Below, in pieces: positions 25,787 to 34,790 of a stretch of DNA of 64,000 nt; the first letter of the stretch is position 1, and every line of letters starts with the position of its first letter. Source of the DNA: Sulfobacillus thermosulfidooxidans DSM 9293 (GTDB lineage Bacteria > Bacillota > Sulfobacillia > Sulfobacillales > Sulfobacillaceae); contig NZ_FWWY01000001.1 of NCBI RefSeq assembly GCF_900176145.1, positions 1,659,819-1,723,818 on the forward strand, read 5' to 3'. The notes below the pieces were generated by a model. It was not told the DNA's origin and did not search any database. It worked only from the letters and a program-made list of their open reading frames with translations. A program made the translations under genes and the position numbers.

Positions 25787-25817
25787 CACCCATAACAATA
25801 CCAAAGGAGGATGTTTT

Positions 25818-26882
25818 GTGCGTGTATTCATGCGAACCAAGAAATCATGGCGATCTTTAATGATGGGAGCCTTCGCTCTACCTTTCCTAGTGGGGTTAGC
25901 TGGGTGCGGCAGTGCCACAGCTGCTACACAAGAACCGACGGTGACCATCGGCTATGAAAATGCTCCAGACCCTGAGTCGGTGGCGATTGAGCAGAATTTC
26001 TTTCAAAAATATATGCATGCACATGTCGTCTTGAAATATTTTTCATCAGGGCCCGAAGCCCTGACATCCTTAGCGTCTGGGTCGCTAGACTTCATGACTA
26101 CCTTAGGTAATCCGCCGACAGCCTCTGCGATTGCCCGCGGCGTGCCCTTGAAAGTGATATGGGCAATGGAACGCTACACCACTGCCGAAGGACTCGTCGT
26201 TAAAAATGGCTCTCATATTCGGTCCCTCAAAGATTTAGAAGGGAAAACGGTGGCTCTGGTGCAAGGCTCGACCTCACCGTTTGAACTGGATACTGCTCTT
26301 GAAATGCACCACATTCCCGTATCTTCCGTCCATATTGATAACATGGCTCCTCCCAATATGGTGGCCGCGTGGAAAACCAACCAAATTGAAGCAGCGTATG
26401 TGTGGGCACCCTTTTTGAACGAAATGCAGCAAGATCACGGTCATATCCTCATTTACGATCAAAACCAGGTCAATCAAGCCCCGATTTTTAATTTGGCAGT
26501 TGTCAATTCGCATTTTGCCAGCAAGTATCCTCAATTGGTGGATCAATTTATTCAGGCAGAAGAAGCTGGGGTCAAATTCTTCTATGCCCATCCCCATAAG
26601 TCATTCCAAGATATTGGGAAGTTGAATGGGATTTCGGCTGCCGATGCGAAAGCGCAAGCGCAAGGCTTACACTTTACGACATTGTCCCAGGAATTAACCC
26701 TGCGAAGATTGGGGACTCCCAGTACGGTGGCCGATTCTTTGGTCACAAAATCGTTAACGTCGGCAGCAACGTGGCTGAAACAGACGGGACAAATCAGTAC
26801 TGTCCCGGCGAATATGAGCCAGTATGTTGACCCTTCTTTTTGCCAAACGGTTTACAATCATTCTCTTAAAACGGGATCCTAA
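25818..26882 (+). CDS. TauA/SsuA-type ABC substrate-binding lipoprotein
   Basis: Extracellular solute-binding protein, 354 aa, with an N-terminal signal and lipobox (VGLAGCGS near residue 30). The body follows the TauA pattern: VTIGYENAPDPESVAIEQN, LASGSLDFMTTLGNPPTASA, GLVVKNGSHIRSLKDLEGKT and VALVQGSTSPFELD, then AAWKTNQIEAAYVWAPFL. This subfamily takes taurine, sulfonates and similar small anions. Start GTG with AAAGGAGG upstream. It is the second gene of the transporter set. Confidence 0.9.
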   Translation: MRVFMRTKKSWRSLMMGAFALPFLVGLAGCGSATAATQEPTVTIGYENAPDPESVAIEQNFFQKYMHAHVVLKYFSSGPEALTSLASGSLDFMTTLGNPPTASAIARGVPLKVIWAMERYTTAEGLVVKNGSHIRSLKDLEGKTVALVQGSTSPFELDTALEMHHIPVSSVHIDNMAPPNMVAAWKTNQIEAAYVWAPFLNEMQQDHGHILIYDQNQVNQAPIFNLAVVNSHFASKYPQLVDQFIQAEEAGVKFFYAHPHKSFQDIGKLNGISAADAKAQAQGLHFTTLSQELTLRRLGTPSTVADSLVTKSLTSAATWLKQTGQISTVPANMSQYVDPSFCQTVYNHSLKTGS

Positions 26883-26930
26883 ACGATGTCATCTCTGTGA
26901 TCAATAAAGTTCATAAAGGAGCATTTACGG

Positions 26931-27710
26931 GTGATAGAACTTCACAATGTGACGAAATTCTATCCACCGACTAAAAAAGGTGGGCAAGCTGTTTTAGCGG
27001 TGGATCATGTGGACTTGTCATTATGTCCTGGCCAATTTGTCTGTATTGTCGGTCCTTCGGGATGCGGAAAAACGACGATTCTTAATATGATGGCTGGGTT
27101 TGAACAACCGAGCCAAGGAGAGATTTTAGTAGACGGCACGGTCGTGGATAAACCGGGGCCAGAACGGGTAGTCGTGTTTCAGCAACCGTCTTTGTTTCCT
27201 TGGATGAATGTTTACGACAATGTGGCCTTGGGACTAACGATTCGCGAAGGGAAAAAATCTTCTCATGTCCCAAAAGTTCAGGCCATTATCGATACGGTCG
27301 GATTGTCTGGATTTGAACAGCATTTTCCCTACCAACTTTCAGGAGGCATGCAACAACGGGCAGCTATCGCTCGGGCCTTGATCACGGAACCGCAAATTCT
27401 TTTGATGGATGAACCGTTTGGCGCCTTGGATGCCCAAACCCGAGCCGATATGCAACGCTTTTTGTTATCCCTGTGGGAGCGGCTTAAACCCACAGTTCTC
27501 TTCATTACGCATGATGTCGAGGAGGCGATTGTATTAGCTGACCGGGTGGTGGTGATGACGCCACGGCCTGGCAAGATTGCCGCGGATATTCCGATTAATC
27601 TGGGAAGACCTCGTCAGTGGGACGTTACGCTGTCTTCGGATTTCTTGCATTACAAGAAAACTGTGTTAAACATTCTGAAACCAGGGCCAACCTCGAAACT
27701 CGCCCATTAA
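26931..27710 (+). CDS. TauB/SsuB-type ABC transporter ATPase
   Basis: Cytoplasmic ATPase of the importer, 259 aa. Walker A GPSGCGKTTIL, Q-loop VVFQQPSLFPW, signature LSGGMQQRAAIARAL, Walker B ILLMDEPFGALD and the H-loop FITHDVEEA are all present. Start GTG with AAAGGAG upstream, 48 bases after the binding protein. Completes the permease-binding protein-ATPase trio under the riboswitch. Confidence 0.93.
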   Translation: MIELHNVTKFYPPTKKGGQAVLAVDHVDLSLCPGQFVCIVGPSGCGKTTILNMMAGFEQPSQGEILVDGTVVDKPGPERVVVFQQPSLFPWMNVYDNVALGLTIREGKKSSHVPKVQAIIDTVGLSGFEQHFPYQLSGGMQQRAAIARALITEPQILLMDEPFGALDAQTRADMQRFLLSLWERLKPTVLFITHDVEEAIVLADRVVVMTPRPGKIAADIPINLGRPRQWDVTLSSDFLHYKKTVLNILKPGPTSKLAH

Positions 27711-27845
27711 GGTTCGAAGTCGAAAACTAGGCGAAGAAGGGATCTAGGAGCTGCTGAGTGTCGCATTCCAAGACCCTTTTCGCCTGTTCAAACACAAGAT
27801 CGTGTTCAGCCTAAAAGGTTTTTGATGTGCGAAAATTCCCTTCCT

Positions 27846-27895
27846 GTGAAACTGAGTGAAACTGAGTGAAACTGAGTGAAACTGAGTGAAACTGA
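27846..27895 (+). repeat. Five tandem copies of GTGAAACTGA
   Basis: Perfect head-to-tail array of a 10-bp unit, 62-111 bases before the MarR start. The period equals one DNA helical turn, so each copy faces the same side. Because 10 is not a multiple of three, the array cannot encode a repeat peptide. Copy number could change by slippage and alter promoter spacing. Confidence 0.95.
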
Positions 27896-27956
27896 GTCTA
27901 CCCGAGTAGCGATCTTTGATGGTATGCTTGTCATATCCCGTGGAGAGGAGAAGACG

Positions 27957-28397
27957 GTGGACCAGGAAAAGGCAGAAGCATTGTTTGATGCCGCATTTCG
28001 CGTTTTGCGCATGATGGCACGTCAATTTGCGCGTGATCGCGCGCCATGGCATATTACGCCAACGCAATATCACATTTTGTATTTGATTAGAGATCGCCGA
28101 ACCTTGACGCTTATGGATATGGCTAAACATCTACAGGTGTCTGCGCCGACCGCCACGCGAGCTGTCGATGCGTTAGTGCAAAAAGGATTGTTGTGTAAAG
28201 AACGTGATCCGCAGGATCGGCGACTAGTGTGGTTGCGTTTGTCTGATGAAGGGATCCGCTTGTTGTCGTTAGAACGTGCGGAACATGTCAAATTTTTAGC
28301 TCAAGAGGCCGATGCCAAACTCAGCGCAGATGAGCAAGATCAATTGATTGCGTTGCTCAATAAGTTAATTCCCCCGGCATCGACCGAAAAACAATAA
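27957..28397 (+). CDS. MarR-family transcriptional regulator
   Basis: 146-residue winged-helix regulator. ITPTQYHILYLIRDRRTLTL, MDMAKHLQVSAPTATRAVDALV with the recognition helix and DPQDRRLVWLRLSDEGIRLL with the wing and following helix make a full MarR domain. GTG at 27957 is chosen because GGAGAGGAG lies six bases upstream; a longer frame to 27876 would begin inside the 10-bp repeats. It is followed 12 bases later by the AcoX-like gene, so the two are likely cotranscribed. MarR proteins usually control nearby genes and respond to small aromatics or oxidants; the ligand is unknown here. Confidence 0.9.
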   Translation: MDQEKAEALFDAAFRVLRMMARQFARDRAPWHITPTQYHILYLIRDRRTLTLMDMAKHLQVSAPTATRAVDALVQKGLLCKERDPQDRRLVWLRLSDEGIRLLSLERAEHVKFLAQEADAKLSADEQDQLIALLNKLIPPASTEKQ

Positions 28398-28409
28398 GGT
28401 GAATGGTGA

Positions 28410-29378
28410 ATGCCCACAATTGGCCTAATTATTAATCCGATGGCTGGACGTGATATCAGGCGCTTAGTGGCTGCCGCGTCTTTGCAGTCGGCACCCGAAA
28501 AAATGTTAGTGGTCCGGCGATTATTTTCTGGGATGTCTGGAATCCCGGATACCGAAGTGATGATGATTGATGATTATGAAGGATTTGGGCGGTATGCTCT
28601 ACATGAATTGAACGACCTCTTGCCTGTGAAACTCATTGCGGGGGAAAAAGAGCCGAGTAACGGGGCATCGACAATTGATTGGGCTAAACGTCTTGAGCAG
28701 GCGGGAGCACGGGTTATAGTGAGTGTGGGAGGGGATGGTACGCAACGGAACATTGCCCAGGCCCAACTCCGGATTCCCATCTTGCCGATTGCGGGTGGAA
28801 CTAATAACGTCGCTTGCTGGACTGGAGATCAAACCGCGGCCGGTTACGCGTGCGCACTATATCTAGCACGGGGCGATGATCCGCTGGACGTCGGATTTCA
28901 AGCCAAATTGATTCATGTGCAGCTGGAAAGTGGTCATGAAGAGCTGGCATTAATTGATGTGGCGCTTGTGCGTCAGGCTTATACGGGAGCTTTGGCCGTT
29001 TGGCATGCTGAGGATGTGGAACGTCTGCTCTTGACCGTGGCGGATCCGGTTCGACCGGGGTTGTCTAATGTGGGGGGATTTCTTTATCCTGTTTTTCCGG
29101 GTGACGATGTCGCGCTTCAAGTGACTTTGCGAGGAGGCCCACCGGGACAAGCCACCTTAGCCGTGATGGCGCCAGGTCTAATGACGCCATTTTATGTTCA
29201 ACAAGCTGAACCCTTAGCATTAGGACAAACGGTGACGTGGAGCCGTAAAGAGGGCGGTTCGTTAGCTTTGGATGGCGAACGAAGTGTGGTGTTAAAACCT
29301 GGGGAGCCTGTCATGCTGCGCGTTATTCGCGATGGGCCCTTTGTATTAGATCCTACTAAAATTCTGAGAAAAGGTTGA
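28410..29378 (+). CDS. AcoX-like ATP-NAD kinase family protein
   Basis: 322-residue member of the NAD kinase/diacylglycerol kinase fold. IGLIINPMAGRDIRRLVA is the N-terminal signature of the AcoX group, VSVGGDGTQRNIAQA is the GGDGT phosphate loop and LPIAGGTNNVACW follows. AcoX proteins occur with acetoin catabolism genes, but none are seen here, so the true substrate is unclear. GGTGA precedes the ATG, and it sits behind a MarR regulator as an apparent two-gene operon. Confidence 0.8.
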   Translation: MPTIGLIINPMAGRDIRRLVAAASLQSAPEKMLVVRRLFSGMSGIPDTEVMMIDDYEGFGRYALHELNDLLPVKLIAGEKEPSNGASTIDWAKRLEQAGARVIVSVGGDGTQRNIAQAQLRIPILPIAGGTNNVACWTGDQTAAGYACALYLARGDDPLDVGFQAKLIHVQLESGHEELALIDVALVRQAYTGALAVWHAEDVERLLLTVADPVRPGLSNVGGFLYPVFPGDDVALQVTLRGGPPGQATLAVMAPGLMTPFYVQQAEPLALGQTVTWSRKEGGSLALDGERSVVLKPGEPVMLRVIRDGPFVLDPTKILRKG

Positions 29379-29566
29379 TCACACATCTTGCAACGAACCA
29401 TGATGGCAACATGATGCTCTCAATTATTCTCATGGCCATCGTGGAACTCACGTTAAGAAAGAGCCAGATTTCAAGAAAATAGCCGGTGGACCAGCATTTT
29501 TTTGGTCTAAATCTCTTCCTGTGACTTATTTATAGGACAACAGGCAATTTTGTCAGGGGGGAGATT

Positions 29567-30079
29567 ATGGGCTCACCAGATTATGCTGTGAGTGCCAATA
29601 TGGCTCAGGTTATCGTGCGTCTTGCGACCATCCGCCGGGAAATCAGACAACTAGAAACGGAAGAGCACGTCATTCGCCAAGAACTTTTAAAGACGCTACA
29701 GGATTGGCCACCTAATGCTTTTCCCATCCGGGTCGGTGAAGTGGAATTACGTCTTCAACAACGTAATGGGCGCATCGATTATGAGGAAGCCCTGCAGGTA
29801 TTAGATGACCATGGCTTGTTAGACCAAGCGGCTTCAGAAGCTGTGGTTTCTGATCAAGAGGCTCTGGTTGCTTTACGCATTGCCATCTCGGAACTCAGCA
29901 TGCCTCAAGATACCCAACAACAACTCTCCAGCGTCTTTCAAAAGGCCGTTCAGTTTCGTCCTGCCCTCAGTGCTGAATGGTTGGAGCGCCTTTTTAAATC
30001 ACAAGCTTTGGATGAAGCAAGCTATGCTCGCTGTTTCAAAGATCAGAAACCGGTGGTTCCGGTTCTGGTGGTACGCTAA
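29567..30079 (+). CDS. Hypothetical protein with coiled-coil N-terminus
   Basis: 170 residues, not recognised. The N-terminal part is a long charged helix (RLATIRREIRQLETEEHVIR) and may form a coiled coil. The rest is helical with many Gln and Glu. GGGGGGA lies before the ATG. The 3' end overlaps the convergent beta-glucosidase gene by 44 bases, which is unusual and would give mutual antisense transcripts. The 190-base gap upstream holds no recognised element apart from the ribosome site. Confidence 0.65.
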   Translation: MGSPDYAVSANMAQVIVRLATIRREIRQLETEEHVIRQELLKTLQDWPPNAFPIRVGEVELRLQQRNGRIDYEEALQVLDDHGLLDQAASEAVVSDQEALVALRIAISELSMPQDTQQQLSSVFQKAVQFRPALSAEWLERLFKSQALDEASYARCFKDQKPVVPVLVVR

Positions 30080-31271
30080 TGGGCCACCGGCCTTGGTTGG
30101 CTGAAATGATGCGGCGGTATAACAGAGCACTGTCTTTAAGCGTGCGTTGTTGCGTGGCATAATCCACATGAATAAGACCAAACCGGGGTCTATAGCCTTC
30201 GGCCCACTCAAAATTATCGAGTCCGGCCCAGTAAAAATAGCCGCGGACAATAGCCCCCTGATTTTGGGCACGGCCTACGGCTGCGATATGATCTTTGAGA
30301 AATTGCTGCCGTAGCCGATCATCATTCGTAGCAATCCCGTTTTCCGTAATGATAAGAGGCTTGTCATAGCGCTTCATCGCGACCAATAATTTTTCTAGAC
30401 CCTCGGGATAAATTTCCCAGCCCATGTCGGTAAGAATTTGGTCCGGTTTATGCGGAACCGGGGTGAGAAATTGACGAAAACGTGCATACTGCCGGGTATA
30501 GTAATTAATCCCGATAAAATCAGCGGTATGCTTGGTCCACTGAATAAAGCGGCCATTAAACAAGGAATGAAGAAGACGGGCATTGTAACGATCGAGCCGG
30601 GAGCGACTGTTATAGGGTTCAAAGGCCAAGAGATGATGGGCAAGACCCACCATGGTATTTGGTCGTTGCTGTTTGATTTGGTGATAAGCGGCATTGTGAC
30701 AAGCGAGAAGGCGGGGGCCGATTTGCCACACTTCTTTGAGATTTTTATGGCCAGGCGGCCATTGTCCATTACCGTAACCCATTACGGCATAGACCATGGG
30801 TTCATTGATGGTGATATAAAACCGGACTAAATCGCCTAGTGCGCTGACCACCTGTTTCACATACCGGGCAAATATCTGTGGCGCCTCAGGATGAAAAAAA
30901 CCTCCCTGCTCGGCAAACCATAAGGGCAACGTAAAGTGATGCAATGTAACCATGGGCTCCATCTGGTGCCTCATGACGGCTTCAGTCATTGTCCGGTAAT
31001 GATTTAAAGCGTTCTGATCAAAATATCCGGGTTCTGGCTCAATGCGGCTCCATTCTATTGAATAGCGGTACGCATTGATGCCCAGCTCGGCAAACAGATT
31101 AAGATCCTCAGGATATTTTTCGTAATGAAGACATGCTCTTCCCGATTTCTCGGGAACATGGCCCTGTTCTTCCCATTGTGTCCAATCGTTATGGTTGTTG
31201 CCTTCTACTTGATGACTTGATGTCGCCACGCCCCATAAAAACGGTGTGGTATCAAGAGGCCAAGACATCAT
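30036..31271 (-). CDS. GH1-family beta-glucosidase
   Basis: Retaining glycoside hydrolase, 411 aa, slightly short for GH1 (about 440). FLWGVATSSHQVEGN is the N-terminal signature, the acid/base Glu157 is in YITINEPMVYAV, and the nucleophile Glu310 is in PLIITENGIATNDD. No signal peptide, so cytoplasmic. It could release glucose or galactose from imported beta-glycosides. The start is one of two consecutive ATGs at 31271 with AAAGG upstream. It lies with the DagK and endonuclease IV genes in the same direction, but gaps suggest loose coupling. Confidence 0.92.
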   Translation of the reverse strand: MMSWPLDTTPFLWGVATSSHQVEGNNHNDWTQWEEQGHVPEKSGRACLHYEKYPEDLNLFAELGINAYRYSIEWSRIEPEPGYFDQNALNHYRTMTEAVMRHQMEPMVTLHHFTLPLWFAEQGGFFHPEAPQIFARYVKQVVSALGDLVRFYITINEPMVYAVMGYGNGQWPPGHKNLKEVWQIGPRLLACHNAAYHQIKQQRPNTMVGLAHHLLAFEPYNSRSRLDRYNARLLHSLFNGRFIQWTKHTADFIGINYYTRQYARFRQFLTPVPHKPDQILTDMGWEIYPEGLEKLLVAMKRYDKPLIITENGIATNDDRLRQQFLKDHIAAVGRAQNQGAIVRGYFYWAGLDNFEWAEGYRPRFGLIHVDYATQQRTLKDSALLYRRIISANQGRWPISVPPEPEPPVSDL

Positions 31272-31308
31272 CCATTATTCTGCCTTTCTGTTCATACGCT
31301 TGAAAATT

Positions 31309-32199
31309 TTATGGCGCGTCTTGTTCCATCGAACCGACACGGACCCGAATCGCCTTGGGGACGGTTTTCACCGTGACCGGTAAGTGACCAATCAATTCTC
31401 CATCGGCATGGACCCACAACGCTTTGGGCCCTTCCAAGGTCAAAGAGGCGGCAGGAAAGGTCTTAACCACTTTGCGGCTGACATGGCTGCCCCGAAAAAC
31501 GCGCGCTAATAGTGGAAATACTTGCCATGGACTAATCCCTTCAATCCATACCACTTGGAATTCTCCGTCATGGGGATTCGCTTCCGGGCAGATTTTCATT
31601 CCTCCGGCATAATATTGCGTGTTCCCAATCGCAATCATAAACGTATTTTGCGATCGCGTTGCTTCTTGCAAGGTTACCGTCATCGGTTGCGGACGATAGC
31701 CAAAGGCATTATATAAAATCCCTCGGATGAAAACCCATGTCCCATTTCCTTGCTTCTTGCGCTGATTGACCCAACCCGCGACTTCGGCGTCAAATCCGGC
31801 ACCGGCCACGGTAAGAAAATACTGGCCATCAATATGACCTAAGTCGAACCATTGATGGGGTCCCCTAAGGGCGGTATCTACCATTTGATCGAGTGCTTTG
31901 GGATATCTCAGCATGCGAACAAAGTCATTGCCCGTGCCCGCAGGAATGACACTAAAGATGGCTTTACCCGAGGGCATCAAGCCATTAATCACTTCGTGAT
32001 GTGTCCCATCTCCTCCTAAAGATACGACCGTCATGTCTTCAATATCTGCAACTTCTTGGGCCAGTTGGGTGGCATGACCTGGGCCCTGTGTTTCAACAAT
32101 TTCCACATCGAATTTCTCGAGAAACGGTTTAACACTTTCTAATACGTGAACCGCTCTGCCATTACCGGCTGTGGGATTATATATGATCCGCGCTGCCAT
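31309..32199 (-). CDS. Diacylglycerol kinase-like lipid kinase (DagK/YegS family)
   Basis: 296-residue soluble lipid kinase. YNPTAGNGRAVHVLE, VSLGGDGTHHEVINGLM and IPAGTGNDFVRML are the three conserved nucleotide-binding blocks; the C-terminal part holds the lipid-binding beta sandwich. Such enzymes phosphorylate diacylglycerol released from lipoteichoic acid synthesis and return it to phospholipids, though sphingosine- or phosphatidylglycerol-like substrates occur in related proteins. GGGGGA upstream of the ATG. Confidence 0.9.
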   Translation of the reverse strand: MAARIIYNPTAGNGRAVHVLESVKPFLEKFDVEIVETQGPGHATQLAQEVADIEDMTVVSLGGDGTHHEVINGLMPSGKAIFSVIPAGTGNDFVRMLRYPKALDQMVDTALRGPHQWFDLGHIDGQYFLTVAGAGFDAEVAGWVNQRKKQGNGTWVFIRGILYNAFGYRPQPMTVTLQEATRSQNTFMIAIGNTQYYAGGMKICPEANPHDGEFQVVWIEGISPWQVFPLLARVFRGSHVSRKVVKTFPAASLTLEGPKALWVHADGELIGHLPVTVKTVPKAIRVRVGSMEQDAP

Positions 32200-32249
32200 A
32201 TGTTACGGGATTCCCCCATTAAATGAAGATACCTGCGTAGATATTTCGA

Positions 32250-33104
32250 CTACGTCGCCCATTGTTTGTCACTTCCCAGCAGTTCGCGACACGTGCGAAT
32301 TTCGTCCGCATACTGTGCTTCAGATTCGACAGGGGTTTCCAAGAAAAATGGTATCGAATGCAAACGGGGTTCGTTTAAAATCGCCTGGATCATATTGATC
32401 CCCATAAATCCCTGCCCAATTAACTCATGGCGGTCCTTTTTGGCACCAAAAGGCACTTTACTGTCATTTAAATGAATGGCTTTTAGTCCATCCATAAATT
32501 CGGGGTGTCGAAATCCTTCAAAATCCCCGATGTTTTCCGAAGAGAGAATGCCTGCAGCAAAAGCATGCTGGGTATCCAAGCAAAATCCCACTTTGTCTTT
32601 GGGGAATGGATCCGCTATGGCTAATAACTGTTCAATCGTCGTTCCAATTTCCGATCCTTGTCCCGCCGTGTTTTCTAACAAAATCATCACGTGCTCCGTC
32701 TTATTTCTCTCTAAGACCCGAGCGAGGGCTTCTTGCATACGGGTAATACCCCAGTCTAGACCTTTATCCTTGGGTTTGCCGCAATGGACGATTACGCCGT
32801 AGGATCCCCGCGCTTCTCCAATCACTAAATCTTGGACTAAGGCGTCCACAGACAACTGAAACAGTTCTTCATCAGGAGTCGCCAGGTTAATGAGATAGGG
32901 CGTATGTCCTACCGTCACCAAGTTCAACTCCTGCATGCGGGTACGTCCCTCTTCAGCATCGACGACATTGAGAGGTTTTGCACCTCGAAATCCCCGCGGG
33001 TTCTTTGTGAAATATTGAAAACATGTGGCGCCCAACTTCGGCGCGTTATCCACTGCTTTGACAAATCCTTTGGCCACACTCAAATGGCATCCTATACGTA
33101 TCAT
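32250..33104 (-). CDS. nfo: Endonuclease IV (apurinic endonuclease)
   Basis: DNA repair enzyme that cuts 5' of abasic sites. It has 284 residues and a trinuclear zinc site whose ligands fall at the family positions: His67 in VGHTPYLINLA, His107 in VIVHCGK, Glu144 in LLENTAGQGSEIG, Asp177 and His180 in GFCLDTQHAF. The later block LNDSKVPFGAKKDRHELIG supplies the remaining ones. It starts with MIRIGCHLSVAKGF as expected. In an acidophile, depurination is frequent, so this is a sensible housekeeping gene. Confidence 0.95.
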   Translation of the reverse strand: MIRIGCHLSVAKGFVKAVDNAPKLGATCFQYFTKNPRGFRGAKPLNVVDAEEGRTRMQELNLVTVGHTPYLINLATPDEELFQLSVDALVQDLVIGEARGSYGVIVHCGKPKDKGLDWGITRMQEALARVLERNKTEHVMILLENTAGQGSEIGTTIEQLLAIADPFPKDKVGFCLDTQHAFAAGILSSENIGDFEGFRHPEFMDGLKAIHLNDSKVPFGAKKDRHELIGQGFMGINMIQAILNEPRLHSIPFFLETPVESEAQYADEIRTCRELLGSDKQWAT

Positions 33105-33345
33105 TGTTATTTCGCCTCATTCCATCACTATGGTCCATGATGACGAAAATCGGATTTGACGTCAAGCAAAGTGTAAATCCCTGAAAAAATTAAAGGAATT
33201 TTGCTTGTCAAAATCGAACTAACATAGACATCACGAATCATGATGACGGCATTCGAAGGTGCGCTGGATTATTTGAGGGAACCGTGAAAATTGGCCAGTT
33301 GTTACAGCGCATGTTTGTTTAATGAAAAACCGGGAGGCAACATGG

Positions 33346-34740
33346 ATGAGTGCAGCACGTTACTATACCTATGCGTTAATGACAGAAACCCTGCAGCAGT
33401 GGCAAGAACAGTATGCTAATCTTTTTGCGCTCGAAGCCATCGGGAAAAGCCGGATGGGCCGGGATTTGTGGGCCGTAACCATATCATCGCCGGTCAAAGA
33501 AGCAAAGAGGAAACCTGCAGTGCTGGTGGATGCTAATATTCATGCGGGTGAAGTGGCTGGAAATGCGGTAGCTATGCACTGGATGGCCACTCTCTTAGAG
33601 AACTACGGGAAATCCCCCGCCATCACCTGGCTTCTCGATACCCGTACTGTGTATGTGATTCCCCGAATTGCGGTGGATGGAGCCGAAGAATATTTAACGA
33701 CCCCGCTTCGGATGCGTTCTAGTCCTCATCTTTATCCGTATTCGGAAGTATTACCGGGATGGATATTAGACGATATTGACCATAATGGGCACATTTTAAC
33801 GATACGGATGCCGGCGGATGATGGGGCATTTGCCGTGGATGACAAAGATCCTCGGATTATGCGCAGGCGCCGCCCTGGCGAATTTGGCGGTCAATATTAC
33901 CATGTCTTTCCCGAAGGACGCGTGCTGCCTGCGGAGCATCAGGGCAAAGACTTGATGGGAGGCCGCTTAAATCTCACCGTTCCTAATGCAATGGATTTTA
34001 ACCGGAACTTCCCGATCCGCTGGGCCGGAGAAGACAAGCAAAAGGGGGCAGGACCCTTTCCCCTTTCTGAACCTGAACTGTATGCTTTAGCCCAATTTGT
34101 CATCGACCATCCCAATATTGCAGGGTATGCGGCGCTTCATACCTCGGGCGGCGTGATCTTGCGGCAACCGTCGACAGGACCCGATACGGTCTTGTCACTG
34201 GAGGACCGGATGCTCTTTACCCGGGTTGCTTATGAGGGAGCGCAAGTGAGCGGATATTTTGCCAAGTCCAATTATGAAACCTTTCATAATGGCCACGATG
34301 ACGTGTTGATGCCGGGCGCAGCTGATGACTGGATGTATGATCATCAAGGCGTTTTAAGTTTCACAGTCGAAATTTGGGACTTGCCTCGTCATGCTGGGGC
34401 ACGGGGATATGCCGAATATGGTGTACAAGGTTTGATGAAATTAACGGATAGCGAAAAAGAAGACGATATGCGCAAAATTATGGCCTTTATCGATGAAAAA
34501 ATTGGTTCGGAAGCATTTTTTGCATGGACACCATTTAACCATCCGGATTTAGGTCCGGTAGAAATTGGGGGCATTGATCCCAAATTTGTGATTCAAAACC
34601 CACCGCCAATGTTTTTGGAGGAAGAGTGTGAGCGCGTCGGACGTTTTCTCACCACTTTGGGGTTGAGCACGCCCCAGTTGGCCATTTCGAAACTGGCGGT
34701 CGAAAAACGGGGAACGATATTTTCCGGATTGTCGCTTTAG
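33346..34740 (+). CDS. M14-family zinc carboxypeptidase
   Basis: 464-residue peptidase. Zinc ligands are in VDANIHAGEVAGNAVAM (H-x-x-E) and the third His in AALHTSGGVIL, about 200 residues later. RNFPIRWAG (cf. the NRNF substrate-binding motif) and TVEIWDLPRH with the catalytic Glu also fit. No signal peptide, so the enzyme is likely intracellular. The ATG at 33346 is favoured because GGGAGG is eight bases upstream; an ATG at 33322 has no site. TTGCTT/CATAGA boxes in 33180-33235 may form the promoter. Confidence 0.88.
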   Translation: MSAARYYTYALMTETLQQWQEQYANLFALEAIGKSRMGRDLWAVTISSPVKEAKRKPAVLVDANIHAGEVAGNAVAMHWMATLLENYGKSPAITWLLDTRTVYVIPRIAVDGAEEYLTTPLRMRSSPHLYPYSEVLPGWILDDIDHNGHILTIRMPADDGAFAVDDKDPRIMRRRRPGEFGGQYYHVFPEGRVLPAEHQGKDLMGGRLNLTVPNAMDFNRNFPIRWAGEDKQKGAGPFPLSEPELYALAQFVIDHPNIAGYAALHTSGGVILRQPSTGPDTVLSLEDRMLFTRVAYEGAQVSGYFAKSNYETFHNGHDDVLMPGAADDWMYDHQGVLSFTVEIWDLPRHAGARGYAEYGVQGLMKLTDSEKEDDMRKIMAFIDEKIGSEAFFAWTPFNHPDLGPVEIGGIDPKFVIQNPPPMFLEEECERVGRFLTTLGLSTPQLAISKLAVEKRGTIFSGLSL

Positions 34741-34790
34741 TCACGAACCAAGGCTTTTTACCGACCTCAAGCACGCAAAAAGGACGCACG

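Noticed and set aside
27846-27895. Tandem repeats as a CRISPR array
   Set aside because: The 10-bp units have no spacers between them and no cas genes are near.
30438-30830. 130-codon frame opposite to the beta-glucosidase gene
   Set aside because: Antisense shadow of a GH1 gene with both catalytic Glu motifs intact.
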